A program made the position numbers and the translations under genes. This document shows, piece by piece, positions 35,960-46,053 of a DNA stretch of 64,000 bases. The notes below the pieces were generated by a model. It was not told the origin of the DNA. It saw nothing but the letters and a program-made list of their open reading frames with translations, and ran no database searches. This stretch comes from Vibrio aerogenes (GTDB lineage Bacteria > Pseudomonadota > Gammaproteobacteria > Enterobacterales > Vibrionaceae). The stretch's first letter is position 1. Every line of letters starts with the position of its first letter. The DNA is taken from contig NZ_AP024862.1 of assembly GCF_024346755.1 (NCBI RefSeq), positions 620,001 to 684,000 on the forward strand, in the 5' to 3' direction.

Positions 35960-36649
35960 TTATTTACCTTGATTTGGGTTAACTGTAAGTTGAGAATGAG
36001 GAATAGAAACACCAATGGCCATGGTCGCGGTCATATCGCCATAACCGGACACATTGTCGTCATCATCAACAGAAACTTCCTGCTCCATATTGATAATCAG
36101 AAATTCAAAGAAATCATCAGAGATTTCCCGGGCAAAGACAGCGAAGTTATTTTCCAGTGTATTGAGGTCATCACCGACGAGCTCGACAACTTCAAGACCG
36201 CCAAGCACACCACTGGTAATACGTTGGTAAATCTGTCCGGCGTAGGTGTAAGTATCTTTATCTTCGATCAGCTGTCGCCAGCGCGCAGCAGCAGCTTCAT
36301 CACCGGGAACAATTGCTTCCCCTTCATCCAGCAGGTACGAAAAAACAGCCAGGCGGTTCAGGTTCTCCCGTTTATTCTCACCGAAGAAATCAAACTGAAA
36401 GAAGTAATCGTCTTCTGTGTAGAAACGATGCGTGTGCTCTCCCCGTTCTGAGGCACTGGACTTTCCGGTGATTTTTTTGGTTTTATCGCCCAAAGAAAAA
36501 ATCAGCGAAGGCGTTAAATCAAGCAGTGGGTAATCCACGGTAATCAGGCTGTTTAAATCAATGCCTTTTGTGGCCAGTTCGTTCATATCCTGAACATCAG
36601 GGATGCGATCTGTTTTCAATTCAAACAATGTTTTTAGTTTGTTGAACAT
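35960..36649 (-). CDS. yjfK: YjfK-like DUF2491 protein
   Basis: A 229-residue soluble acidic protein of the DUF2491 family (E. coli YjfK), with blocks RFYTEDDYFFQFDFFGE and ITSGVLGGLEVVELVGD. It overlaps the end of the channel gene by 16 bases, showing translational coupling. The function is unknown. Confidence 0.82.
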   Translation of the reverse strand: MFNKLKTLFELKTDRIPDVQDMNELATKGIDLNSLITVDYPLLDLTPSLIFSLGDKTKKITGKSSASERGEHTHRFYTEDDYFFQFDFFGENKRENLNRLAVFSYLLDEGEAIVPGDEAAAARWRQLIEDKDTYTYAGQIYQRITSGVLGGLEVVELVGDDLNTLENNFAVFAREISDDFFEFLIINMEQEVSVDDDDNVSGYGDMTATMAIGVSIPHSQLTVNPNQGK

Positions 36650-37713
36650 AACAGGTTCTCAAATTTACTGTGTGTGAGATCGATGGGTGTGTTGGCAATA
36701 TAATGGACATAATCACCGGCCTTCAGCTGAACCGAATCAACCGGATTCAGGACCAGATTTCTGCCAAGTTTATCGTCTTTATCAGAGATACCAATCGCTA
36801 TGACCCCAAAATGCTGACGCAGAAGCCCTGATAATTGCTGAAATTCAACGGGATTTATCTCTCCGGGAAGCTGAAGAGTATACTGCGTTGCAGAAATATA
36901 GGGATTCAGTAATGCTTCGGAGCATGAGCTGCTGCCGGCAAACAGGGCGGAACGGGAGAGAAGATGTTCTTTGTGAACATAGATGACTTCAATTTTCCGG
37001 CTGGTACTTTCCAGCAGCGCCTGAATATCTTCATTATCTGCATAGACGACGATATGTGCATCAGCCTGAATTTTTTTCAGGTATTGATCAACGGCGACAC
37101 AGGCGAGATAATTTTTCGCATCATCGCCGGTATTAATCACGACACTGGTACAGGTATCCAGACTCAAGCGCTGAAGTGCTTTTTCGGTGATATAGCTGCC
37201 GACATTGACGTAACGCGTTTCGGTGTCAACGAGCGGATGTTCCAGGCCTTCTTCATCAGAAACAATCACGACTTGTTTATCTTCGGCATGAATCAGATCG
37301 ATCAGTTTCGGCGTTCTGTCTGCCTGCCAGCCAAAGATGACGACATGATCCTGACAATGATGAATTTCAATTTCTCCGGTCAAAATTTTCTTCCTCAATA
37401 TGAAGTATAGTTCCCCGAGTTTTGCAAGTAAGACCGCGAACAAGGCAATTCCCATCGGTGCTATCAACAGTGCAAAGACCAGTTTTCCTGCATTGGTAAC
37501 CGGTGACAGGTCGCCAAAACCAATCGTGGAACTGGAAACGACATAAAAATAGATATAATCATAGACGTTTCCGGCAATCGGCTCATTGCAGAGAAATAAA
37601 AGCACCCAGGTTGCCAGAAAGTGACCGAGATAAATGGCGACTAACAGCCGCCATCTTGTCTGGCCGACAATCCGTTGCAACATCGTCAGCAGCAAAGGAT
37701 TTCTCAGAATCAT
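36634..37713 (-). CDS. Potassium channel with RCK (TrkA-N/TrkA-C) domain
   Basis: About 359 residues from ATG 37713, 4 bases after the yjfJ stop; a GTG at 37737 would add 8 residues and overlap yjfJ. A two-helix pore domain (residues ~20-110) carries the selectivity filter TIGFGD. A Rossmann-type RCK domain (HHCQDHVVIFGWQADRTPKLIDL, ~120-240) and a TrkA-C-like domain at the C-terminus follow. It conducts K+ under ligand or nucleotide control. It lies between the PspA-like and DUF2491 genes of an otherwise yjf-like operon. Confidence 0.88.
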   Translation of the reverse strand: MILRNPLLLTMLQRIVGQTRWRLLVAIYLGHFLATWVLLFLCNEPIAGNVYDYIYFYVVSSSTIGFGDLSPVTNAGKLVFALLIAPMGIALFAVLLAKLGELYFILRKKILTGEIEIHHCQDHVVIFGWQADRTPKLIDLIHAEDKQVVIVSDEEGLEHPLVDTETRYVNVGSYITEKALQRLSLDTCTSVVINTGDDAKNYLACVAVDQYLKKIQADAHIVVYADNEDIQALLESTSRKIEVIYVHKEHLLSRSALFAGSSSCSEALLNPYISATQYTLQLPGEINPVEFQQLSGLLRQHFGVIAIGISDKDDKLGRNLVLNPVDSVQLKAGDYVHYIANTPIDLTHSKFENLLCSTN

Positions 37714-37717
37714 GAGG

Positions 37718-38413
37718 TTACCACGGCATTTCGTCACCTGAAGATTTCTTCAGATCGTTGAGTTCATCTTCCAGTGAACGGCTTTTCTGATGCTTACGTT
37801 CACGCTGGATACGGATTTTCTCACGTTCTTCTTCCTGACGACGCTGCAGCTTAGAGACAGCGCTGGAGCCGCCGATTGAGGCGCCTTTAATCTCCTCGCT
37901 GAGTTTGGTTTGTGCTTTATGCACGTCGATCATGGCCTGATTGCTGCGAACAGTTTTGATCATCTGCTCTTCCTGCGTAATCTCAGCCGTCATCTCTTCA
38001 ATCAGAGCCCGGTTCTCACGGATAGAGTCCACTGAAAACTCATAAGCTTCGATTTGCGGCGCATATTGCTTTTTCAGCTTATCGATTTCAGCTTTCACGC
38101 GAAAACCTAAGTCACGGTATTTGGTTGCGGTCTCTTCGTCACCCCCGGTGGCCGCTTTTTCATACAGCGATTTCATCTCTGCCAGATTGTTTTCGTATTT
38201 AGCAACCTGCGCTTCATATTCTTCGAGATCTTTTTTCTGAATCGTGGCCCGTGCTTCTGCCGAATCCACTTTATCCTGTGCTTCAATCAATCTTTTGCGG
38301 GCTTTAGCAATATTCGCTTCGTGAATTTCAACACCCCATTTATCGTCAATCGCTTCTTCGATTTTGTTGACACCGGCTTCACCCAGATTAAACAATTTAC
38401 TTAGTAGACCCAT
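37718..38413 (-). CDS. yjfJ: PspA/IM30 family protein (YjfJ-like)
   Basis: A 231-residue, almost entirely alpha-helical coiled-coil protein with a PspA-type N-terminus (MGLLSKLFNLGEAGVNKIEE) and long heptad-rich helices. Homologues are ESCRT-III-like membrane-repair proteins. The C-terminal tail is very basic (RRQEEEREKIRIQRERKHQK) and ends DEMPW. It starts two bases after yjfI ends. Confidence 0.9.
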   Translation of the reverse strand: MGLLSKLFNLGEAGVNKIEEAIDDKWGVEIHEANIAKARKRLIEAQDKVDSAEARATIQKKDLEEYEAQVAKYENNLAEMKSLYEKAATGGDEETATKYRDLGFRVKAEIDKLKKQYAPQIEAYEFSVDSIRENRALIEEMTAEITQEEQMIKTVRSNQAMIDVHKAQTKLSEEIKGASIGGSSAVSKLQRRQEEEREKIRIQRERKHQKSRSLEDELNDLKKSSGDEMPW

Positions 38414-38415
38414 GA

Positions 38416-38823
38416 TTATTTACCTTCATTTTCCTGGTTATGATCTTCGATGAGTTCTGCAACTTCGAGGGCGTTTCTTGCCAGAGTTTCCAGCTCAAGT
38501 TCAACGTTTTCCAGCGTTGATGATGAGGACGATTCACCCAGAATCACATAACACGGCTGACCATCTATTTTCTCAATTGCAAAACTGGATAAAGAAAGAT
38601 ATTTCGTGACGCTCAGCAGTTTTCTGTTCAGCAAATCCGGGTTATGTACATCAGCAACCCGCGCCAGAATGGCTTCGGCAAACATAAACTGATCCTGAAT
38701 GACCATGGCAATCGGAAGTTCAGCATGTTGTTTTACAATGACAGACAAAGACGACTCAGTGATAGCTTCTGCCTGAAATTTTTCACAGTTAAGTGATTGG
38801 GCAAGCTCTTTGGCGTTCCACAT
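38416..38823 (-). CDS. yjfI: YjfI-like DUF2170 protein
   Basis: 135 residues from ATG 38823, chosen because AGGAAC lies 8 bases upstream; the longer frame from 38880 has no such site. The DUF2170 features are LPIAMVIQDQFMFAEAIL and KIDGQPCYVILGESS. It is the first gene of the operon. The order yjfI-J-(channel)-K-L-M-C matches E. coli yjfIJKLMC apart from the inserted channel. The function is unknown, with a probable link to envelope stress through the PspA homologue. Confidence 0.82.
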   Translation of the reverse strand: MWNAKELAQSLNCEKFQAEAITESSLSVIVKQHAELPIAMVIQDQFMFAEAILARVADVHNPDLLNRKLLSVTKYLSLSSFAIEKIDGQPCYVILGESSSSSTLENVELELETLARNALEVAELIEDHNQENEGK

Positions 38824-39087
38824 AATATTTGTTCCTCGGGAATTCATTTCCGTTTCAAAGTATAGGTCGCGCTGGATCAACCAACGATGTTAGCAAAGAT
38901 TCCTGAAAAGAAAATGGTCAAAAGTGATATTTATGCAAAATGTTTATATTTGTGTTGACACCTTTTGATGCCACAGCCGGGACAGGCAACGCATTGTGCT
39001 GTCTGTCCCTTTAAGAGACAGACCTCTGATAAGGCAGACTGTCCCTGTTTAATGTATTTCCTGTCGTTAACAGATGTTATCCGGAGG

Positions 39088-42000
39088 TTAGCTTAAGTTC
39101 ATTGCCAGTTTCTTTGCGGCTGCAAAATCAGGTTTACCACTGCCGAGTACAGGAATTTGTGCGACCTGAAAGATTTTTCCCGGTAACATCAGCGCCAGCA
39201 TGCCTTTTTGTGTCAGTGTTTTTCTGATTGTTTCCGGCGTGGTTTCTGTTTCAACCAGCATCACAATTTGTTCGCCTTTTTTTTCATCCGGCAAGTTCAC
39301 AGCGATTAAGTTCATGTCCGGCTCTTCCAGCAACTCTTTCGCTGACTGCTCGACGGCGCTGAGACTCACCATCTCTCCGGCAAGTTTGGCAAAGCGCGAA
39401 TACCGGTCAACAATAGTCAGATAGCCATCTTCGTCCAGGTGACCTTTATCTCCGGTTTTATACCAGCGGATCCCCTCCAGTTCGATAATGACGTCCGCCG
39501 TTTTTTGTGGATCAGCCAGATAACCTTTCATGATTTGCGCACCGCCAATCAGAATCAGGCCATCTTCACCCGCTGGCAGGGTTTCCAGTGTCACCGGATC
39601 AACAATTTTAAATGTGGTCCCCGGCAGTGCCAGTCCGACAGTTCCTTCACGGGCCGCTTCCTGAATATATCCCTGAGTTCTGACCAGATGGCCGGGCAGG
39701 TTGACACTGGCTACCGGTGTGGTTTCTGTTGTGCCATACCCTTCAAGTACCGGTACCATGAATTTCTGCTGGAACGCCTGTTTTACCTTGGTATCGAGTT
39801 TTTCTGCGCCGGAGACGACTGTCCTCAGTGAGCTGAACATCATCGGATTAATCCGGCGGTTTCGCTGGTACATCCGCAGAAACGTTGATGTGGCACACAT
39901 GATAGTGGCTTCGAATTTCGCGACGGCGCGGGCAATGTTCAGGCCATCTGTCGGATCCGGGTGACAAATCACCGGCAGTCCTTCAATCAGCGGCAGCATG
40001 CCGGTGACGGTTAATCCGAAAGCATGGAACAATGGCAGGGTTGCCATGATGCGATCGTTGTCCTGCATATTGAGCACATCTGAAACCTGACGCAGGTTTG
40101 CTATCATGTTTTTATGCGTCAGCATGACGCCTTTGGGGGTGCCTTCGCTTCCGGAAGAAAACAAAATGGCAGCGGTGTCATCCCGGTGTTGTTTTTTACA
40201 CCAGATCGCCTGAATCCAGCTGGCAGGCAGGCATTTTACAGCAGCCATAATCAGCAGACTTTCTGTTTTCGTCAATCGGGCCTTAAAGTCTTCCAGCCAG
40301 AAGACATCACAGCCGTCGAGAATGGCTTCACAGTTGATACCACGTTTTTCAAGTTTGGTGATAAAGCGTCGTGAGGTGACAATACTCTGAATGTCTGCCT
40401 GCGCTTTTGCTGCCTGCAATGCTTCTGCTGAAGCGGTGTAATTGAGGTTGACGACGGTTTTACCAGCCATCATTGCAGCGAGGTTACTCATGAGTCCGGC
40501 AGAAGATGTCGGAACCAGCAGCCCCAGATTTTTCCCGGCCAGTTTTTTCACGCGCTGCTGCAACATCAGGCTGCCAGCCAGAAATTTCGCGTGAGAAACC
40601 GGCTTGCTCTGACTGTCGGTCACAGCCCAGTGACCCGGACGGCTTTTAGCTGTGGTAATCCAGGCCTCAGGGAGTGTTTCGAGTGTTTCAGCATATTCAT
40701 TCCAGGCGGCAACGGACATCTCAAAGACTTTTTGTTTGACTTCGGAAGCGCCGGAATGGATATCCATTGGCTGGCCAAATGCAATAATCACATCTCGTTT
40801 CATACCTGTTTTTCTGATTTGAGCCAGTTTTTTGCTGGAACGTGAGAAGAAGCTTCCCCACATGCCCCGCAGATAAAAGGGTACAATCACACCATTTGCT
40901 TCTGCACAGGCCCGCTCAAATCCTTTCTTAAACTCTCCCAGCTGGCCTAAATGACTGATCCGGCCTTCGGGAAACAGACAAACCATTTCACCCTGATTGA
41001 GTAAATCCGTTACTTTTTGCAGCGCATCACGGCTTTTTCCCGGAGAGATAGGAATCACTTTAAATAAGTCAAATAACCATTTCAGATACCAGCGTTGGTA
41101 AATACCACGGTCCATCACAAAGTAAACCCGGCGCGGAGAAGCCATTTGCACAATGGCCCAGTCCAGCCAGCTGATGTGATTGCCCAGCAGCAGCGTCCCG
41201 CGTCCGGACTCAGGCAGATTATCAAACCCAAGTACTTTTAAACGATATTTATGGCCGATTAACTTGCCCATGATGGCACGGATCAATACATCCGGAAGCA
41301 GAATCACTGCGGTCAGAGCAACGATGCTTCCAAGAATGAATAAGCCCCACAGCAGGTATGAGACGTCTGCATCTGTGGTGGCAAATGCGACAGTAATGGC
41401 GAGGAAAAACAGCATTCCTATATTCTGGATAAAGTTGTTACCGGCCAGAATTTTACCGGTCTGAGATTCTCCGGCATGGAACTGAATCAGCGCATTCAGC
41501 GGCACCATCATCAGCGCACCACCAGCGCCGACGGTGAGAAACACCAGACCAAGCAGGACAGACGACGTCGTCTGAGGCAGAATGAATAAACCGGCACAAA
41601 CAATCACCGCTCCGGATGGAATCAAAGCCAGATTGATATGGTTGACTGAGTGTTTTGCTGCCAGCGATGAGCCCAGCATGATACCGACAATGGCCATGGC
41701 AATAATGCTTTGCACAATGAAGGTATTATCGATTGCAAGATGACTTTTTGCATAAGCAGGAAAGGCGGCAATCATCACCTGACTGATAGAAAGAAATAAC
41801 GTAAGACCTAACACCGATTGCCACACGGGTTTTTCTTTAAATAACAGAGTCAGGTTGCGGCTTAACGCTTTACCACACAGATAGTCGTTCCAGCTAAATG
41901 GCGCAGAAGACGGTGTATCTTTTTCCGGTAAGCGGAACGCCAGGACACATTCAATGACAGAGCCTGCAACCAACAGCCAGCCTAATACCGAAATATTTTT

Positions 42001-42534
42001 CAGAATATCATCGGGTTGCATGGTGTCTGTCCAGTTTAATTTCATTTCAAATAAAGCTGAGAAAACAGCACTGCCGGCAAGAATAGCAATCATGGAAACC
42101 GCCTGAACCCAGCTGTTTCCGGCACTTAAGTTTTCAGCACCAACCAGCGCCCGGATGTAGCCATATTTGGCGGGCGAATAAATGGCACTTTGCATTGCAA
42201 GCAGAAATGTCAGACCGAAAGCGGCGTAGAACCATCCCTGATAATAACAACAGGTGATCAGAAGGGTAATGACGACAGCAAGCAGCGCACTGACTTTCAT
42301 CACTTTGACTTTATTGTATCGGTCCGCCAGAAACCCGGATGGGGTAAACAGCAATACAAAAGGCATTAAGATCAGCGCATTGACGACGGCAGTCATCAAG
42401 ACCTGATGATTATCAGAAAAACTTTTGAACAAAGTATTCTGAATGACAATTTTATGGCCTAAATCAACAAAGGCATTCATGAATGCAACAAGTAAGAATG
42501 TTACGAAGCCTTTCATTTTCAGTACGTTATTCAT
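39088..42534 (-). CDS. aas: Fused lysophospholipid transporter / acyltransferase / acyl-ACP synthetase (LplT-Aas)
   Basis: About 1148 residues from ATG 42534 (GGAG upstream); a 71-residue upstream extension in frame has no ribosome-binding site. Three parts: an LplT-like MFS flippase (~1-405, about 12 helices); a PlsC acyltransferase (~430-610) with NHISWLD and FPEGRIS; and an AMP-binding acyl-ACP synthetase (~640-1148) with the P-loop LFSSGSEGTPKG, YGTTETTP and YKTGDKGHLDEDGYLTIVDR. E. coli encodes LplT and Aas separately; together they import and re-acylate lysophosphatidylethanolamine at the inner membrane. Two palindromes lie just upstream. Confidence 0.93.
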   Translation of the reverse strand: MNNVLKMKGFVTFLLVAFMNAFVDLGHKIVIQNTLFKSFSDNHQVLMTAVVNALILMPFVLLFTPSGFLADRYNKVKVMKVSALLAVVITLLITCCYYQGWFYAAFGLTFLLAMQSAIYSPAKYGYIRALVGAENLSAGNSWVQAVSMIAILAGSAVFSALFEMKLNWTDTMQPDDILKNISVLGWLLVAGSVIECVLAFRLPEKDTPSSAPFSWNDYLCGKALSRNLTLLFKEKPVWQSVLGLTLFLSISQVMIAAFPAYAKSHLAIDNTFIVQSIIAMAIVGIMLGSSLAAKHSVNHINLALIPSGAVIVCAGLFILPQTTSSVLLGLVFLTVGAGGALMMVPLNALIQFHAGESQTGKILAGNNFIQNIGMLFFLAITVAFATTDADVSYLLWGLFILGSIVALTAVILLPDVLIRAIMGKLIGHKYRLKVLGFDNLPESGRGTLLLGNHISWLDWAIVQMASPRRVYFVMDRGIYQRWYLKWLFDLFKVIPISPGKSRDALQKVTDLLNQGEMVCLFPEGRISHLGQLGEFKKGFERACAEANGVIVPFYLRGMWGSFFSRSSKKLAQIRKTGMKRDVIIAFGQPMDIHSGASEVKQKVFEMSVAAWNEYAETLETLPEAWITTAKSRPGHWAVTDSQSKPVSHAKFLAGSLMLQQRVKKLAGKNLGLLVPTSSAGLMSNLAAMMAGKTVVNLNYTASAEALQAAKAQADIQSIVTSRRFITKLEKRGINCEAILDGCDVFWLEDFKARLTKTESLLIMAAVKCLPASWIQAIWCKKQHRDDTAAILFSSGSEGTPKGVMLTHKNMIANLRQVSDVLNMQDNDRIMATLPLFHAFGLTVTGMLPLIEGLPVICHPDPTDGLNIARAVAKFEATIMCATSTFLRMYQRNRRINPMMFSSLRTVVSGAEKLDTKVKQAFQQKFMVPVLEGYGTTETTPVASVNLPGHLVRTQGYIQEAAREGTVGLALPGTTFKIVDPVTLETLPAGEDGLILIGGAQIMKGYLADPQKTADVIIELEGIRWYKTGDKGHLDEDGYLTIVDRYSRFAKLAGEMVSLSAVEQSAKELLEEPDMNLIAVNLPDEKKGEQIVMLVETETTPETIRKTLTQKGMLALMLPGKIFQVAQIPVLGSGKPDFAAAKKLAMNLS

Positions 42535-42555
42535 CACGGATTCTCCACTGTAATC

Positions 42556-42601
42556 GAACACGTGTTCAATTGATGAAATGGAGTTTAATTGAACGGTGTT
42601 C
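42556..42601. promoter_or_regulatory. Twin palindromic operators upstream of the LplT-Aas gene
   Basis: A perfect 12-bp palindrome, gaacacgtgttc, lies at 42556-42567, 22 bases before the start codon. A related half-site pair, gaacggtgttc, lies at 42591-42601. Both are flanked by att/aat. The shape suits a dimeric TetR-type repressor of lipid genes; the regulator is not known. Confidence 0.55.
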
Positions 42602-42745
42602 GATTGTAAATGTTTTTTATTTATTTTTTCACTCAGGTTCTGCCCGGAGGAACAAATCAGAGAGATAAAGAAAGCGCAGAAAGAAGAGATAGAGATAAAG
42701 ATAAAGGACAGACGTGATGGAAACGGGTCATATGGGGAGGAAGCC

Positions 42746-44259
<1,514 letters not shown>

Positions 44260-44306
44260 CACGCTTTCTGATGGTTTATCTGATATGAGCGAAGCCATTT
44301 TTATCT

Positions 44307-44400
44307 GAAAAAGCAGAAAAAGTAGAAAAAACAAAAAAAGCAGGAAAAAGCAGGAAAAAGCCAAAGGTGTCGGGGGGAGTGACTGTGATGGCTTTTCCTG
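44307..44400 (+). other. A-rich low-complexity tract with long-loop hairpin after the GH1 gene
   Basis: Repeated gaaaaagcag-like units fill 44307-44362. The last of these (caggaaaaagcc) can pair with ggcttttcctg at 44390-44400 across a 27-base loop. It may end or stabilise the GH1 transcript. Confidence 0.35.
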
Positions 44401-44480
44401 CAAACCGGTGACTGTTCCCGTGGGGGGATGAGCAGTCAAATCAGGACGTGTTTGTATAACATAACGATAACATAACGGCT

Positions 44481-44939
44481 CTAAAGGACAGGATAAATCC
44501 CGGACGGTTTTACTTCCTTCAGAACATACATGCTTTGCATTTCACGGATAAAAGGTAAGCGACGAATTGTTTTCATGGTAAATTCATCGTAAGTGTCCAG
44601 ATTGGGTACCAACACCTGGAGTAAAAATTCACCGACACCAATGCTATAGCAGAGGATGACTTCTTCTGTGGTGCCTATTTCCTCTTCAAACTGTTTTAAA
44701 TCGGATTCTCCGTGTTTATCGAGCAGAACACGGACAAAAACCATCACATTTAAGCCAATTTTTTTTCGATCAACCACGGCCCGGTAGCCCTGAATCACCT
44801 GATCTTTTTCCAGTCTTCTGACTTTTCTCCAGCAGGGTGAGGCAGAGATGCCAACCTTATCTGCAAGCACCTGATTTGTGATCCGGGCATCCTGCTGCAG
44901 CAACATCAGGATTTTACTATCCGTTTTATTGAGAGTCAT
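44481..44939 (-). CDS. Lrp/AsnC family transcriptional regulator
   Basis: A 152-residue feast/famine regulator. The N-terminal winged helix-turn-helix (ITNQVLADKVGISASPCWRKVRRLE, ~20-44) is followed by a RAM effector-binding domain (~65-145). It resembles Lrp-like activators that bind amino acids. It lies beside, and is transcribed away from, the biosynthetic operon starting at 45438, so it is a plausible regulator of it. Confidence 0.9.
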   Translation of the reverse strand: MTLNKTDSKILMLLQQDARITNQVLADKVGISASPCWRKVRRLEKDQVIQGYRAVVDRKKIGLNVMVFVRVLLDKHGESDLKQFEEEIGTTEEVILCYSIGVGEFLLQVLVPNLDTYDEFTMKTIRRLPFIREMQSMYVLKEVKPSGIYPVL

Positions 44940-45437
44940 GGTGTAGAGTTCCTCTTTGTTAGCCTTCTGAACGTTTATGTCGTTGCCATTTGTTATTTAT
45001 TATCAGTTCCGGATGACGTTTTCCTGAGACCTTCCGGAAGCTGTGATTCTCAGTTCAATCCCTCAGAGTATATATGTGTGCTTATGAGTAATGAAAATCA
45101 GTATTAGCAATCGTTGTGATAAGAAAATCCGATGGAACTAATCTGAATTCATCAAATAATTAGTTTATTTTATTGATTAAATTTTATTTGTGAACCGATT
45201 CGGTGAAATTTTTCTGATTCTTTGAATGTCATGGTGAAATTTGAATGTTTCCTGTCCTTTTTCTTTCAATAAAGGTGACATTTTTCAGGCTTGCTTTTGC
45301 ATAATGTTTTTATACCAAGACAACCTGATTCATATGTTTTCAGGTCGCGGGTATCTGACTGCCAGATGGAAGAACAAGGCAGTTAAAATTATAAATCTAA
45401 TAAAAACAGTATATTAGTCAGATAAGGAAGCACACCT
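44940..45437. other. AT-rich divergent regulatory region
   Basis: This 498-base gap lies between the Lrp-type gene and the Dabb-led operon. No gene was found. It is AT-rich with several short direct and inverted A/T tracts, suitable for a Lrp-type regulator. An AAGGAAG ribosome-binding site serves the gene at 45438. Confidence 0.4.
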
Positions 45438-45782
45438 ATGATATTACATATTGTCCTGTTTCAGTTCCGGGCTCCATGGGACTGGTCGGCAGAGCAAGTA
45501 CAGAAAGCCGAACAGGTAACACGAAACCACCCGACACAGATCGATGAAATTCAGGGCTGGTTTTGTGGAAGAAATATGACTTTGCGTGATGTTGCTGCTG
45601 ATTTTGCTGTGTTGGGTCTGTTCAATAACACGGATGAGCTGCAAAGTTATCTCTTACACCCGGATCATCAGCAAGGCGTCAGACTTTGGCAGGCACTTGC
45701 AGACTGGCAGGTTGTGGACATCAATTTGTCTGGTGAGGATTGCCATAGTGCGGGCAGGTTGTCTCTTTTACAAATGGTCTGA
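45438..45782 (+). CDS. Dabb (stress-responsive A/B barrel) domain protein
   Basis: A 114-residue small protein of the dimeric alpha/beta-barrel (Dabb) type. It has the opening strand ILHIVLFQFR, the middle ADFAVLGLFNNTDELQSYL, and the conserved HPDHQQGV with two His. Some relatives are enzymes in polyketide or terpenoid tailoring, others are of unknown function. It is the likely first gene of the biosynthetic group, though a 271-base gap with a palindromic repeat separates it from the next gene. Confidence 0.75.
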   Translation: MILHIVLFQFRAPWDWSAEQVQKAEQVTRNHPTQIDEIQGWFCGRNMTLRDVAADFAVLGLFNNTDELQSYLLHPDHQQGVRLWQALADWQVVDINLSGEDCHSAGRLSLLQMV

Positions 45783-45960
45783 CCATTTTCGATAGCCTGA
45801 TCGCGCCGGTTTTCCTGAACATGACCATGATGTTCCGCGCTTGAGCCGGAACAGCAGCAGGGAACTGCCCTCAAACATCAATCAGCACCGTATCAGCGCT
45901 GCCACAGTTGCATTCGCCGGCAAAGATAGCTCAGGGCGGAGCTGAATATACCTGTCGCTA

Positions 45961-46016
45961 GAGCGTGTTTATCTTTCATAGCCTCCAGCAGGAACGGCGA
46001 TGAAAGATAAACACGC
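45961..46016. repeat. 58-bp palindromic element, copy 2 (inverted relative to copy 1)
   Basis: Arms gagcgtgtttatctttcat (45961-45979) and its complement (46000-46016, last two bases lost) enclose a 20-base loop that is the reverse complement of the copy-1 loop apart from one base. It lies just before the ligase gene. Confidence 0.8.
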
Positions 46017-46053
46017 ATAAATAAAAGTCAGTCAGAAACAAAAGTCAGTTGGA

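Noticed and set aside
45783..45960. Small inverted repeat gaacat..atgttc and nearby frames after the Dabb gene
   Set aside because: Stems are short, there is no T-tract and no frame has a ribosome-binding site.
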